A DNA stretch of 64,000 nt from Bog-473 sp963791995 (lineage in GTDB: Bacteria > Actinomycetota > Acidimicrobiia > Acidimicrobiales > RAAP-2): NCBI GenBank assembly GCA_963791995.1, contig CAWBUQ010000004.1, positions 434,001-498,000 on the forward strand, in the 5' to 3' direction. Under the pieces are notes generated by a model. The model was not told the origin of the DNA. It saw nothing but the letters and a program-made list of their open reading frames with translations, and did no database searches. This document shows positions 28,747 to 37,511 of this stretch, piece by piece. Both the position numbers and the translations under genes were made by a program. How positions within the stretch are numbered: position 1 is the first letter of the stretch; each line of letters opens with the position of its first letter.

Positions 28747-30291
28747 ATGACTCTGCACCGCCGCATGCGTTCGGTTGCCTTCGCCCTGGGAGCGGCGATC
28801 GCGGTGGCGCTGACCGGAAGCGTGCCGCCTGCGGGCGCTGCGCCGGCCACAGGGTCAGGGGCCACGGCTGCCGGCGGTCACGTTGCGTCGTACGCCGTGG
28901 CGGCGCAGCGCCAACCGCTGACCACGGACGCCACGTCGCCTGTCGCACACGACACCGAGACCGAGGCGCTCGTGGCGCAGTCTGGCCGCATCTTCGCGGC
29001 AACCGGCCAATGGGAGTATCCCGGCTCTTCGGCGTTCGGACAGGTCCTGGTCAAGAAATCGAGGACCGCTCCGTGGACGGTCTTCGAGCAGACGCGTTCG
29101 CTTCGAGTCCAGGCGTTGGACTCCTTCCCCATCCCGAGCGATCAGGGTCTCGGGCCGGGCCATTTCCTCCTCGTCACCCAAGCCATCGTCGCCGGGAGAT
29201 CGAGGATCCAGTGGTTGCTCGACGGCGCCAACGCCTTCTCGCTTCGCAATTCGTACGTTCTCCCCGCAGGCGCCGACGTCCGCGCCTTCGGGGCGCACGA
29301 GACGGGCGGGGTCTGGTCTGTCTATGCCGGAGTTCGCCCGACGGGGGTCATTCAGGGGGTGTGGTCACCAGGCCGCCACACCTTGGTATTCAATCCCAAC
29401 CCCGAACTTACGGTGGCTCCGCCAGGATCACCGGGCGCGGTGACACAGAAGGTGACGGGCTTCGCCGATTGTGGCGGCGCCATGTACACCACCATCAACA
29501 CGACGCTCTATCGGCGAAACGACGGCGCCCTGCCCTCCGGTGTCCCTCGCTGGGTCGCCGTCTACCGCGCGCCACCGGTAGGACCCCACAACAGCGGGCT
29601 CCGGGGCGTCACGTGCCTCAGCCATGACGGGTCACCGTCGCTTCTCATCTCGACGGAAGGCAACGGCAACGTGTACCGGTTCGACGATCTGCCACGAGGC
29701 CAGCTCGATACCACGGCGAGCCCGAATCCGGGTTCGGTCTCCGACGGGCTGGTGCAGACACTCGAGTTCCGACCAGCCCCCGCGATCCGTCAGATGCTGG
29801 CGGCCCAGGGAACGATGATCCCGGTAACAGGACGAGGCTCGATCGTCTACGTGATCGCCGCCTATAACAACGGCGACTTCCAGACGTTGAAGATCGGAGG
29901 CGTCGAGCGGCAGGTGTTCGGGTTTGAATGGGGCTACCAGGGCATCTGCCCGCCGACGCGGAAGTGTGGGCCCATCGCCTCAGGCGTGGTGCACTTCAAC
30001 GCAAGCGCCTGCTTCGCCATCCGGACAGATCAGGGTCAATCGCCGACCTATACCCTTCGGTGTCTGAGCGGGCCTACGGTGAACCCGTCGGCGCGAGTCT
30101 CGAGTCCCATCCGCAGTGGACAGGCCTTCGTCTCCATCAGGAGCATCGTGTCGTCACCCTTCGCCGGGAGCCAGATCTACTACGGGGGCTACGACTGCAA
30201 CTTCTACCCCGCAGACGGCACGGCATGGGTCGCAACGTCCTTGCTCAGCTCCCTCCGCCAGTCCCTTTCACCGAAAGGAAGAGAATCATGA
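28747..30291 (+). CDS. Secreted protein of unknown function, possible beta-propeller
   Basis: About 514 residues from ATG 28747, chosen because it gives a clean signal peptide (HRRMRSVAFALGAAIAVALTG, ending near AGAAPA); the open frame extends 120 bp upstream. The mature part has repeated WxVY/YVI-type strands and GRIFAATGQW, GNGNVYRFDD segments typical of propeller blades, plus several Cys in the second half (FADCGGA, CPPTRKC, RCLSG). Its stop overlaps the phospholipase start (ATGA), so the two secreted proteins are made together. Family not recognised. Confidence 0.72.
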   Translation: MTLHRRMRSVAFALGAAIAVALTGSVPPAGAAPATGSGATAAGGHVASYAVAAQRQPLTTDATSPVAHDTETEALVAQSGRIFAATGQWEYPGSSAFGQVLVKKSRTAPWTVFEQTRSLRVQALDSFPIPSDQGLGPGHFLLVTQAIVAGRSRIQWLLDGANAFSLRNSYVLPAGADVRAFGAHETGGVWSVYAGVRPTGVIQGVWSPGRHTLVFNPNPELTVAPPGSPGAVTQKVTGFADCGGAMYTTINTTLYRRNDGALPSGVPRWVAVYRAPPVGPHNSGLRGVTCLSHDGSPSLLISTEGNGNVYRFDDLPRGQLDTTASPNPGSVSDGLVQTLEFRPAPAIRQMLAAQGTMIPVTGRGSIVYVIAAYNNGDFQTLKIGGVERQVFGFEWGYQGICPPTRKCGPIASGVVHFNASACFAIRTDQGQSPTYTLRCLSGPTVNPSARVSSPIRSGQAFVSIRSIVSSPFAGSQIYYGGYDCNFYPADGTAWVATSLLSSLRQSLSPKGRES

Positions 30292-31847
30292 GGCGATACA
30301 CGAGTGCACCGCAACGTGGCGCCGTCGCCATGGCCGCCGCCGGCGTCGCCGTCCTGACGCTGGCGCTCAGCGCCTGCGGCAGCTCACCCTCGCAGCCGGC
30401 CGCCTCTTCCGAACGGGTCAGCGGCGGGCCGACTGGTCACTACGTGGTGGCGGCGGGTATCCACAAGATCAAGCACATCATCGTCATCGAGCAAGAGAAC
30501 CGGTCGTTCGACAGTTACTTCGGCACCTATCCGGGCGCCGACGGCATTCCGATGAGCAATGGCGTGCCGACGGTGTGCGTGCCGATCCCGACAGGCGGGT
30601 GCCAAGCGCCCTACCACGACACGGCTGACGTGAATGGCGGCGGCCCGCACGGTGTGCACAACGCGAGGCTCGACGTCAACGGGGGGAAGATGGACGGTTT
30701 CATCAGCTCGGCCACCAGCGGCAAGAAAGGGTGCGGGGCCAACGTCAACACCGTCGACAACCCCGCGTGCTCGAACTCGGCCACGCCAGACGTCATGGGC
30801 TACCACACGGCGGCGGAGATCCCGAACTACTGGACCTACGCCAAAGACTTCACGCTCGACGACCACATGTTCGAGCCGGTCGCGTCGTGGTCGTTGCCCG
30901 ATCATCTCTACTTGGTGTCGGGATGGTCGGCTATCTGCTCGAGCCCGGCACCGTCGAGCTGCAAGAACGAGATCCGCGGCCCCTACACCCCCGTACAGAT
31001 GCAGAAATACGTGGACCAGGCCATCAACACCGGTACGGCCGATGTCACCAACGCCTGGACCGACATCACCTGGCTCCTCTACAACAAGCACGTCTCGTGG
31101 GCCTACTACGTCCAGACCGGCGACCAGCCCGATTGTGAGAACGACTCCGCCGTGGCGTGCCCGCCCGTCGCGCAGAGCTACCTCACTCCGGGCATCTGGA
31201 ATCCGCTCCCCATCTTCGAGGACGTGCAAAAGGATCACCAGATCCGCAACATCCAGCCGCTGAACAACTACTTCTCCGAGGCCAAGAAAGGGACCCTGCC
31301 CTCGGTCATGTGGGTCACGCCATCCCAGGCCGACAGCGAGCACCCGCCGGCCAGCGTGCACCAGGGCCAGGCCTATGTGACCTCTGTCATCAACGCAGCC
31401 ATGAAGAGCCCCGATTGGGATTCAACCGCCATCTTCTTGCAGTGGGACGACTGGGGTGGTTTCTATGACAACGTCGTTCCACCCCCCGTCGATCAGAACG
31501 GCTACGGGCTGCGGGTCCCTGCCATGGTGATCTCGCCCTACGCCAAAACCGGGCATATCGATCACCAGACACTCTCGAGCGATGCCTACCTCAAATTCAT
31601 CGAGGACGATTTCTTGGGTGGTTCCAGGCTCAATCCCAAGACCGACAAGCGGCCCGATCCCCGGCCCGATGTCCGCGAGGATGAGAAAATTCTCGGCAAC
31701 ATGGTCAACGATTTCGACTTCGACCAGACACCGCGGGCTCCGGTTCTCCTCCCGACCAATCCGCCTACGGACTCGACGAGTATTCCGGCCTACTTCAACG
31801 GTCTCGGGCCGTGCGTCGGATGCACGGCAACGCCACCGAGCACGTAG
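30288..31847 (+). CDS. Lipoprotein phospholipase C / acid phosphatase (phosphoesterase family)
   Basis: About 520 residues of the PF04185-type phosphoesterase superfamily, which includes bacterial phospholipase C and AcpA. The lipobox LSAC follows a signal peptide, so it is probably a surface lipoprotein. Family motifs: HIIVIEQENRSFDSYFGTYPG (nucleophile/metal region), DHMFEPVASWSLPDHLYLVSG, WDDWGGFYDNVVPP and RVPAMVISPYAK. It hydrolyses phosphodiester or phosphomonoester bonds; the substrate (phospholipid or other) is not clear. Likely co-regulated with the upstream secreted protein by the divergent MarR, and could serve phosphate scavenging. Confidence 0.88.
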   Translation: MRRYTSAPQRGAVAMAAAGVAVLTLALSACGSSPSQPAASSERVSGGPTGHYVVAAGIHKIKHIIVIEQENRSFDSYFGTYPGADGIPMSNGVPTVCVPIPTGGCQAPYHDTADVNGGGPHGVHNARLDVNGGKMDGFISSATSGKKGCGANVNTVDNPACSNSATPDVMGYHTAAEIPNYWTYAKDFTLDDHMFEPVASWSLPDHLYLVSGWSAICSSPAPSSCKNEIRGPYTPVQMQKYVDQAINTGTADVTNAWTDITWLLYNKHVSWAYYVQTGDQPDCENDSAVACPPVAQSYLTPGIWNPLPIFEDVQKDHQIRNIQPLNNYFSEAKKGTLPSVMWVTPSQADSEHPPASVHQGQAYVTSVINAAMKSPDWDSTAIFLQWDDWGGFYDNVVPPPVDQNGYGLRVPAMVISPYAKTGHIDHQTLSSDAYLKFIEDDFLGGSRLNPKTDKRPDPRPDVREDEKILGNMVNDFDFDQTPRAPVLLPTNPPTDSTSIPAYFNGLGPCVGCTATPPST

Positions 31848-32044
31848 CGCGATCCAGGCGCGCTGCAAGAGGCGCGGTCGTTGAACCGGAGCGCCGCCCG
31901 CCCTTGGGCCGTTTTCCGACTTCGACGGCTACTCTCATCAGGGCTGGCCGCCGACCAACGGTCCCTTCCATACGGGCGGTCCAGGCCGGCGAGAGAGCGT
32001 GAAGACCACCTTCGAGGACGTTCGATGGGAAAGGAAGCAGGCTC

Positions 32045-32743
32045 ATGCCCGACGATTCAGTAGACGCCCCCGACTCCTCCATTGACAACCGTCGCCTCCT
32101 GCTGGTCGGAGCCGGGCCGGGCCTCGGAATGGCCGTGGCCCGGCGCTTCGCCGAGGGCGGCTATCGGGTGACCCTGGTGGCTCGCAGCACGGATGGACTC
32201 GCCCAACTCAGCGACGGCCTGGCGGACACCGGAGCCCAGATCGACACGATCGTGGCGGACGCCAGCGACCCCGAAGCTCTGGGAGCACGTATGGCTGAGC
32301 TCTACAGCGAGCACGACGCGCCCGGACTCATCATCTACAACGCTGTCATGGGAGCTCCCGATACGCTCCTGAAGTCGAGCGTCGAGCACCTGCAGACGGC
32401 CTATGCGGTCGACGTCATCAGCGCCATCGTCGTGACGCAGGTCGCCGCCCCCGCGATGCGGGCCGCCGGCGCGGGGACCATCATCGTGACGGGTGGCGGT
32501 TTCGCCGACTATCCGATCCCGGCCCTCGCAACCGTTTCTCTCGGCAAGGCAGCGCTCCGATCTGCGGCCACGATGCTCGGAGCCGACTTGGAGCCTGATG
32601 GGATCCGTGTGGCGACGTTGACGATCGCCGGGCAGATCGTCGCGGGCACCGCCTTCGATCCGGAGAAGATCGCGAGCCGCTATTGGGAGATCGTCAATTC
32701 CGGCGGACCCTGGCAGGCGGAATTTCGCTTCACCGGCGAGTAG
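32045..32743 (+). CDS. Atypical SDR-family protein lacking the catalytic tyrosine
   Basis: A Rossmann-fold protein of 232 residues with the cofactor motif VGAGPGLGMAVARRFAEGG and NAVMG in place of NNAG. At the usual YxxxK position the sequence reads VSLGK, so the Lys is kept and the Tyr replaced by Val. That suggests a non-reductase or altered activity. A related group of actinobacterial SDR-like proteins also carries SLGKAALR. It stands alone between the phospholipase and a convergent secreted protein. Confidence 0.75.
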   Translation: MPDDSVDAPDSSIDNRRLLLVGAGPGLGMAVARRFAEGGYRVTLVARSTDGLAQLSDGLADTGAQIDTIVADASDPEALGARMAELYSEHDAPGLIIYNAVMGAPDTLLKSSVEHLQTAYAVDVISAIVVTQVAAPAMRAAGAGTIIVTGGGFADYPIPALATVSLGKAALRSAATMLGADLEPDGIRVATLTIAGQIVAGTAFDPEKIASRYWEIVNSGGPWQAEFRFTGE

Positions 32744-32781
32744 GCCGAGAAGGGCCTCCTGAAGTTGGTGACGTGTGAAGG

Positions 32782-33600
32782 TCAGGGATTGATGGTGGCG
32801 GTCACGCCCTGCACGTCGATGTTGGCGGATGCAGACGCCGTCTGACCGTTCTCCGAGTCCGCTGACGCCAGAAGATCGATTCCGAGCCTCACCACCCCGG
32901 GCGCGAGTTCCGATCCGTCGGGGCACGAGAAGAGGACGCCGGCGGTCCCCGAACCCGCTCCCATGGGTGCCTCGAGATCGTATTGGCCGGGCGGGTTCGA
33001 CCAGATCCCATACGAGCCGTCCACGCACATGATCAGTCCGGGCGCTTGACCGAACGACACAAGGGCAAAGGCGGAGTCGCCGCTTGACGGCGAGTCGCCC
33101 GAGGTGGTGTAGGGCGAGTTGGTATAGGGAACCGATACTTCGACAGACGAGGCTGGCGAGTTGAGCGTGATTGAGGCGGCGAGCGTCGTGTCCACTTGAG
33201 CGGACTGTTCGACGAAGTCGTTGCCGAGCGCCTGAACCGCAATGGTGGCCGAACCGTTGGGTGAAGCGACCGAGCTGACTGACGCGCTGCCGAGGACGGG
33301 GGACAGTGCCGCGGGCAACGGAGTGCAGCTCGTGACGGTCGGCACGGAACCCGACCCAGGCGGCAACCCTTCGAGCGCGGCAATCTCCGCTGCGACCTGA
33401 GCGAGCAGGCTCCCTTCGAAGAGAGTTGGCAGGTAATTCGGGCCGTCGCACTGCGACGACGTGACCGTGAACGTCGTGATCGGCACGACGGTGGGGGTGC
33501 CGGCCGCTGATGCGGAAGAGGGTACGAGCGTCAGCGACAGGGCCAGCCCGCCGAGTGCGACAACGATGCTCGTCCGGAGGGACCGGGAGCCTGAGTTCAC
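32782..33600 (-). CDS. Secreted protein of unknown function
   Basis: Starting at GTG 33600, the N-terminus is a classical signal peptide (SLRTSIVVALGGLALSLTLV, cleavage near ASA-AG). The mature part, about 235 residues, is rich in Ser, Thr, Gly and Ala, has Cys pairs (SSQCDGP, TSCTPLP, MCVDG, FSCPDG) and predicted beta strands, as in extracellular Ig-like or lectin-like domains. The longer frame upstream to 33741 is not needed. Convergent with the SDR, with 38 bp between. Family unknown. Confidence 0.65.
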   Translation of the reverse strand: MNSGSRSLRTSIVVALGGLALSLTLVPSSASAAGTPTVVPITTFTVTSSQCDGPNYLPTLFEGSLLAQVAAEIAALEGLPPGSGSVPTVTSCTPLPAALSPVLGSASVSSVASPNGSATIAVQALGNDFVEQSAQVDTTLAASITLNSPASSVEVSVPYTNSPYTTSGDSPSSGDSAFALVSFGQAPGLIMCVDGSYGIWSNPPGQYDLEAPMGAGSGTAGVLFSCPDGSELAPGVVRLGIDLLASADSENGQTASASANIDVQGVTATINP

Positions 33601-33733
33601 GAGATGACCTCGTTCCAGTCGTCCGCAGAGTTCGCTGCGGCCTCCGTCCCCACGGCCTCGTACCGATCGTAGCGAGCTGTTCGTTCGCGTTGCGGCCCAG
33701 TCCCGGCGAAGCTCCGATTGGATCGGGTCGGCT

Positions 33734-33955
33734 GATGACAAAGTACCTGGTGAAACACCGAGAGCCCGTGGCTCTCCTTGAATCCCGGGTGGAGCAGCGC
33801 GTCTATGAGCGTGACGGGTTCGTGGTCACGCTGTGGCGCTACCACGAACCAGTGACGCCCCGAGAGGTCTCACCAGCTCATTACGCCAGTGCGCTCGAGA
33901 GACTGCATACGGGCATGCGGACACTCAGTGTCACGACCCCGCACTTCACAGACCG
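33734..33955 (+). pseudogene. N-terminal stub of an aminoglycoside-phosphotransferase-like protein
   Basis: ATG 33734 begins TKYLVKHREPVALLESRVEQ, then RDGFVVTLWRYHEPVTPREV and ALERLHTGMRTL, the N-lobe of the APH/choline-kinase fold. Homology ends at PHFTDRV; the catalytic HGDxHxxN and DxD parts are absent and the sequence turns into another broken gene on the opposite strand. It is therefore a truncated remnant, or a deletion or assembly junction. Confidence 0.55.
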
Positions 33956-34168
33956 GGTGGCGCCGGCGGCCTCCACAAGGGCGTCGCCGAGCTGGGCGTG
34001 GTCGATGGAGGACGCGTCCTCGCCACACTGTGGGCAGCGTTGCGTCTGGGCTCGGGCCCACTGCCAGCCTTCACCGCGCTCGCCGCGGTAATCGTCGAGA
34101 GTCTTGCGATCCGGAGTCCCGGTCGAGCGGTCGTTGGGCGTCGGGCTCGCCGCTCCAAGTATTCCCAT
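33956..34168 (-). pseudogene. N-terminal stub of a DinB/maleylpyruvate-isomerase-like protein
   Basis: The minus strand reads RKTLDDYRGERGEGWQWARA, RCPQCGEDASSIDHAQLGDA and LVEAAGA, recalling the start of DinB-like four-helix proteins that open with a CPxCGFD motif. It breaks off near 33960 where it meets the phosphotransferase stub head to head. No complete domain remains. Confidence 0.4.
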
Positions 34169-34228
34169 CGAGCGGCCCCAGCGCTATCCCCGCCGCCCAG
34201 GAGCCGTGCGCTCTACGCTGACGCCCCG

Positions 34229-35104
34229 ATGGGCATGCCGCGGGACGTCGGGATCGTCGACACCATGATCGGGTTCCCTCATCGCGACATGAAGGAGGCC
34301 TACCGCTTCATCACGCGGCAGACGAAGGACACCGAGTCGAAGGAGCAGTTCGGTTTCCCGGTCGAGTACATCTTCAAGGACGTGCCCGGCCGGCATCTCG
34401 AAGGTGCTGCCGACCCGATCGGGACCACCCTGCGCGAGATGGACCTCTGGGGTGTCGAGAAGGGCCTGATCACCATCGGCGACTCCGAAGGGCTTGGGGT
34501 GAAGTCGCTGACCGCCCACCCGGACCGCTTCATCCCCTCGACCTCGGCGGACCCGAACGACGGCATGGCCGGCATCGCCAGATTGGTCTCCGAATACGAG
34601 ACCTACGGGATCCGCGCCGTGAGCGTCTTCCCGGCCGGGACGTTCCCGCAGGTGCCCATCAATGACAAGAAGATGTATCCGATCTATGCCAAGTGCGTCG
34701 AGCTCGGCGTGCCGGTGTTCTGTTGTGCCGGCATCCCGGGGCCGAGGCTCAAGGCGGGCTGCCAGCACGTGGAACTGATCGACGAGGTCATGTTCGACTT
34801 CCCCGACCTTGTCTTTGTCACCCGACATGGCTGCGAGCCGTGGACGGATCTTGCCGTGAAGCTCATGCTCAAGTGGCCGGGACTGCACTATTCGACCAGC
34901 GCGTTCGCGCCGAAGTATTACCCGCGGGATGTCGTCGCGTACGCCAACAGCCGTGGTGCGGACAAGATCATCTACGCCGGGTACTTCCCGATGGGCCTCT
35001 CTCTCGAGCGGATCATGGGCGAAATGCCCGACGTCGGATTCTCCGACGAGGTCTGGCCCAAATTCTTGCGGACGAACGCGCTCCGGGTCCTCGGGCTCGA
35101 CTGA
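34229..35104 (+). CDS. Amidohydrolase-2 family protein without the HxH metal motif
   Basis: A TIM-barrel protein of 291 residues from ATG 34229. Overall it fits the amidohydrolase-2 (ACMSD-like) family: VDTMIGFP at strand 1, a central segment with SADPNDGMAGI, HGCEPWTDLA at strand 6 and KIIYAGYFPMGLSLER at the end. Strand 1 has DTMIGFP where metal-dependent members have DxHxH, and the final strand has YAGYFP where the metal Asp is usual (SDFP). It may thus be non-hydrolytic or bind metal differently. Similar DTMIGFP proteins occur in other actinobacteria without proven substrate. Confidence 0.75.
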   Translation: MGMPRDVGIVDTMIGFPHRDMKEAYRFITRQTKDTESKEQFGFPVEYIFKDVPGRHLEGAADPIGTTLREMDLWGVEKGLITIGDSEGLGVKSLTAHPDRFIPSTSADPNDGMAGIARLVSEYETYGIRAVSVFPAGTFPQVPINDKKMYPIYAKCVELGVPVFCCAGIPGPRLKAGCQHVELIDEVMFDFPDLVFVTRHGCEPWTDLAVKLMLKWPGLHYSTSAFAPKYYPRDVVAYANSRGADKIIYAGYFPMGLSLERIMGEMPDVGFSDEVWPKFLRTNALRVLGLD

Positions 35105-35166
35105 CAAAGACTGAATCGCACGCCGCGCCATCCGCCCGATCGGCGCGCCGGCGGTAGCGTCGCCGG

Positions 35167-36390
35167 GTGCCCCCGGTCCCGTTGCGGCGCAACCGCAACT
35201 TCGTGCTCCTCCAAGCTGGTCAGCTGCTCTCCAACGCGGGCACCCAGGTCACGTCGATCGCCTACCCGCTCCTGGTGCTGGCCCTGACCCACTCCGCGGT
35301 GAAGGCGGGCATCGTGTCCTTCGCGCGTGCAGCCCCCATGGCCGCCCTCGCCATCCCGGCCGGCGTGGCGGCGGACCACTGGAGCCGACGTGCGCTGATG
35401 ATCGCAGCCGACGCGTTACGCGCCGGCGCACTCGCCTTCCTGGCACTCGGTCTGGTCGTCTGGCGCGTTCCCTACTGGGTCATCCCGTGCGTCGCCTTCA
35501 TCGAAGGCACCGGCGCAGCCGTCTTCGCAGCGGCGCAGCCCGGTGCGCTCCGAGCGGTCGTCCCGAAGGAGCAGCTCCTCGAGGCGGCCGGGGCGCAGAC
35601 GGGCAGGCGGGCCGCGGTCCTCATCGTGGGGCCTCCGGCCGGCGGCGCGCTCTTCGAGATCGGACGCGCCGTACCGTTCTTCGTCGATGCCGTCTCATAC
35701 CTGTGTTCCACGGTGTCGCTCCTTGTGATGCGCGTGCGCTTCGAGGAGGATCGCCAGCGCGAGACGACACCGATCCGCGCCCGCATGAGAGAGGGCATCT
35801 CCTTCACCTGGCGCCAGCCTTTCCTCCGCGTGACGGCGATCCTCTACGGGCTGCTCAACTTCACCGCACCGGCTCTGCTGTTCTGCATCGTCGTCATCGG
35901 CGAGGACCAGGGTCTCTCCGGTGGCGCCATCGGGCTGCTGACCGCGGTCTTCGCCGTCAGCGTCCTCCTCGGATCGTTCCTCTCGCCGTTCTTGCGGCGA
36001 AAGCTGAGCGTCCACGCCGTCCTGCTCCTCGAAGTGTGGGCCTGGCTGGGGTGTGCCCTCTTCCTCGTCTGGCCGAGCGCCCTCGCCCTCGCCCTCGGCC
36101 TGGTTCCGGTCGGGCTGGCCATCCCGTCGACCGACTCGGTGGTCAACGGCTACCGCATCGCCATGACCCCGGACCGGCTGCTCGGACGGGCCGAATCGGT
36201 CCGGAGCGCCATCGCCCTGTCGATCGGCTCGCTCGCGCCCCTGGTGGCCGGGCTGCTCCTCCAGCACACGACGGCGCGCTGGACGGTCGGTTTCTTCGCC
36301 GCGTGGGCGCTCGGACTGGCCCTCTGGGGCACCCTGAGCACGGCGTTGCGCGTCGCCCCGAGCGCGGACGCGGAACCTCGCCAGGGCTAG
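35167..36390 (+). CDS. MFS transporter, EntS/MFS_3-like
   Basis: A 407-residue carrier with about 12 membrane helices, starting at GTG 35167. It has the N-terminal pattern NFVLLQAGQLLSNAGTQVTS common in MFS_3 exporters and the loop motif PAGVAADHWSRRALM between helices 2 and 3. Members export siderophores or drugs; the substrate cannot be read from the sequence. It is followed within 35 bp by a phosphotransferase-like kinase, hinting at a detoxification pair, but the link is only positional. Confidence 0.85.
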   Translation: MPPVPLRRNRNFVLLQAGQLLSNAGTQVTSIAYPLLVLALTHSAVKAGIVSFARAAPMAALAIPAGVAADHWSRRALMIAADALRAGALAFLALGLVVWRVPYWVIPCVAFIEGTGAAVFAAAQPGALRAVVPKEQLLEAAGAQTGRRAAVLIVGPPAGGALFEIGRAVPFFVDAVSYLCSTVSLLVMRVRFEEDRQRETTPIRARMREGISFTWRQPFLRVTAILYGLLNFTAPALLFCIVVIGEDQGLSGGAIGLLTAVFAVSVLLGSFLSPFLRRKLSVHAVLLLEVWAWLGCALFLVWPSALALALGLVPVGLAIPSTDSVVNGYRIAMTPDRLLGRAESVRSAIALSIGSLAPLVAGLLLQHTTARWTVGFFAAWALGLALWGTLSTALRVAPSADAEPRQG

Positions 36391-36422
36391 GACGTGCCGC
36401 CCGGCAATAGTGTCGGACCCCC

Positions 36423-37511
36423 ATGGGAGACCCCACCCTGCTCCGGCACGCCGCCGATGTCACCGCGGACTGGCTCACTGAGGCCCTCGCCGGCGCCGGC
36501 GCACTGGCGCAGGGTGCCCGGGTCGTCTCGTTCGAAACCGCGCCCATCGGGACCGGGCAGATGGCCGACACGACCCGCTTCTCACTCTCATATGACCTGG
36601 CCGGCGCGGGCCCTGCCAGCGTCGTGGGCAAGTTCGCCTCCGCCGACGACCAGAGTCGCGCCACCGGCCTTGCGCTCCGCGCCTACGAGATCGAGGTCCG
36701 CTTCTATCGCGAGGTCGCCTCCCGGCTGAGCGCGCGTGTCCCTACGTCCTACGTGGCGCTGGTAGAGCCCGAGACGGGGTGGTTCACGCTTCTGCTCGAA
36801 GACATCGTGGGTGGCCGACAGGGCGACCAGATCGACGCGTGCAGCGCCGACGTCGCTGCCGCGGTCCTCGAGGAGATGGCGGGTCTGCACGCACCGTGCT
36901 GGGAGGCGAACGACTTGGCCGGACTCGAGTGGCTCAACCGCGCCACGCCCGAGTACGACGCCCTGTTGGGCGCGCTGGTGACCTCGCTCCTGCCGGGGTT
37001 CCTCGAGCGCTACGCGGACTCGCTGGCCCCGGCCCATCGCGACGTCTGCGTCAGTTTCGTCGAGAAGCTCCCGGCCTGGCTCGGGCTGCGCTCGGGACCG
37101 CGCACCGCGAGCCACGGCGACTTCCGGCTCGACAACCTCTTGTTCCAGCCGGACGAACCCCGCCCGGTCGTCGTCGACTGGCAGACGTTGGCCTGGGGCA
37201 GCGCGTCCGCCGACGTCGCCTACTTCGTCGGCGGCTGCCTCGACACCGAAGAGCGCCGCCTGCACGAACAGGATCTGGTGGCGCACTACCACGCTGCGCT
37301 GTGCCGGCGCGGCGTCGAGGGTTACACGTTGGAACGCCTGCGCGCCGACACCCGGCGTGACACGTTCGGTGGTCTCGTGATGGCCATCGTGGCCTCCATG
37401 GTCGTGCAGCGAACGGAGCGCGGCGATCTCATGTTTCTCACCAGCACCACCCGGCATGCGCAGCACGTGCTCGACGCCGACGCGCTGGCGCTGCTCGACG
37501 TTGCCCCATGA
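36423..37511 (+). CDS. Aminoglycoside-phosphotransferase/ecdysteroid-kinase-like protein
   Basis: A 362-residue protein of the APH kinase fold. The catalytic loop is SHGDFRLDNLLF (H-x-D-x4-N) and the metal-binding Asp is in VVVDWQTLAWGSASADVAYF. The N-lobe Lys is in VVGKFAS. Homologues near acyl-CoA genes may phosphorylate small alcohols; real aminoglycoside resistance is not implied. The stop overlaps the phosphatase start (ATGA), so the kinase-like and phosphatase-like proteins are translationally coupled. Confidence 0.85.
   Translation: MGDPTLLRHAADVTADWLTEALAGAGALAQGARVVSFETAPIGTGQMADTTRFSLSYDLAGAGPASVVGKFASADDQSRATGLALRAYEIEVRFYREVASRLSARVPTSYVALVEPETGWFTLLLEDIVGGRQGDQIDACSADVAAAVLEEMAGLHAPCWEANDLAGLEWLNRATPEYDALLGALVTSLLPGFLERYADSLAPAHRDVCVSFVEKLPAWLGLRSGPRTASHGDFRLDNLLFQPDEPRPVVVDWQTLAWGSASADVAYFVGGCLDTEERRLHEQDLVAHYHAALCRRGVEGYTLERLRADTRRDTFGGLVMAIVASMVVQRTERGDLMFLTSTTRHAQHVLDADALALLDVAP

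Noticed and set aside
36423..37511. An aminoglycoside resistance gene
   Set aside because: The fold is right, but the sequence resembles general APH-like kinases and the context gives no sign of antibiotic resistance.
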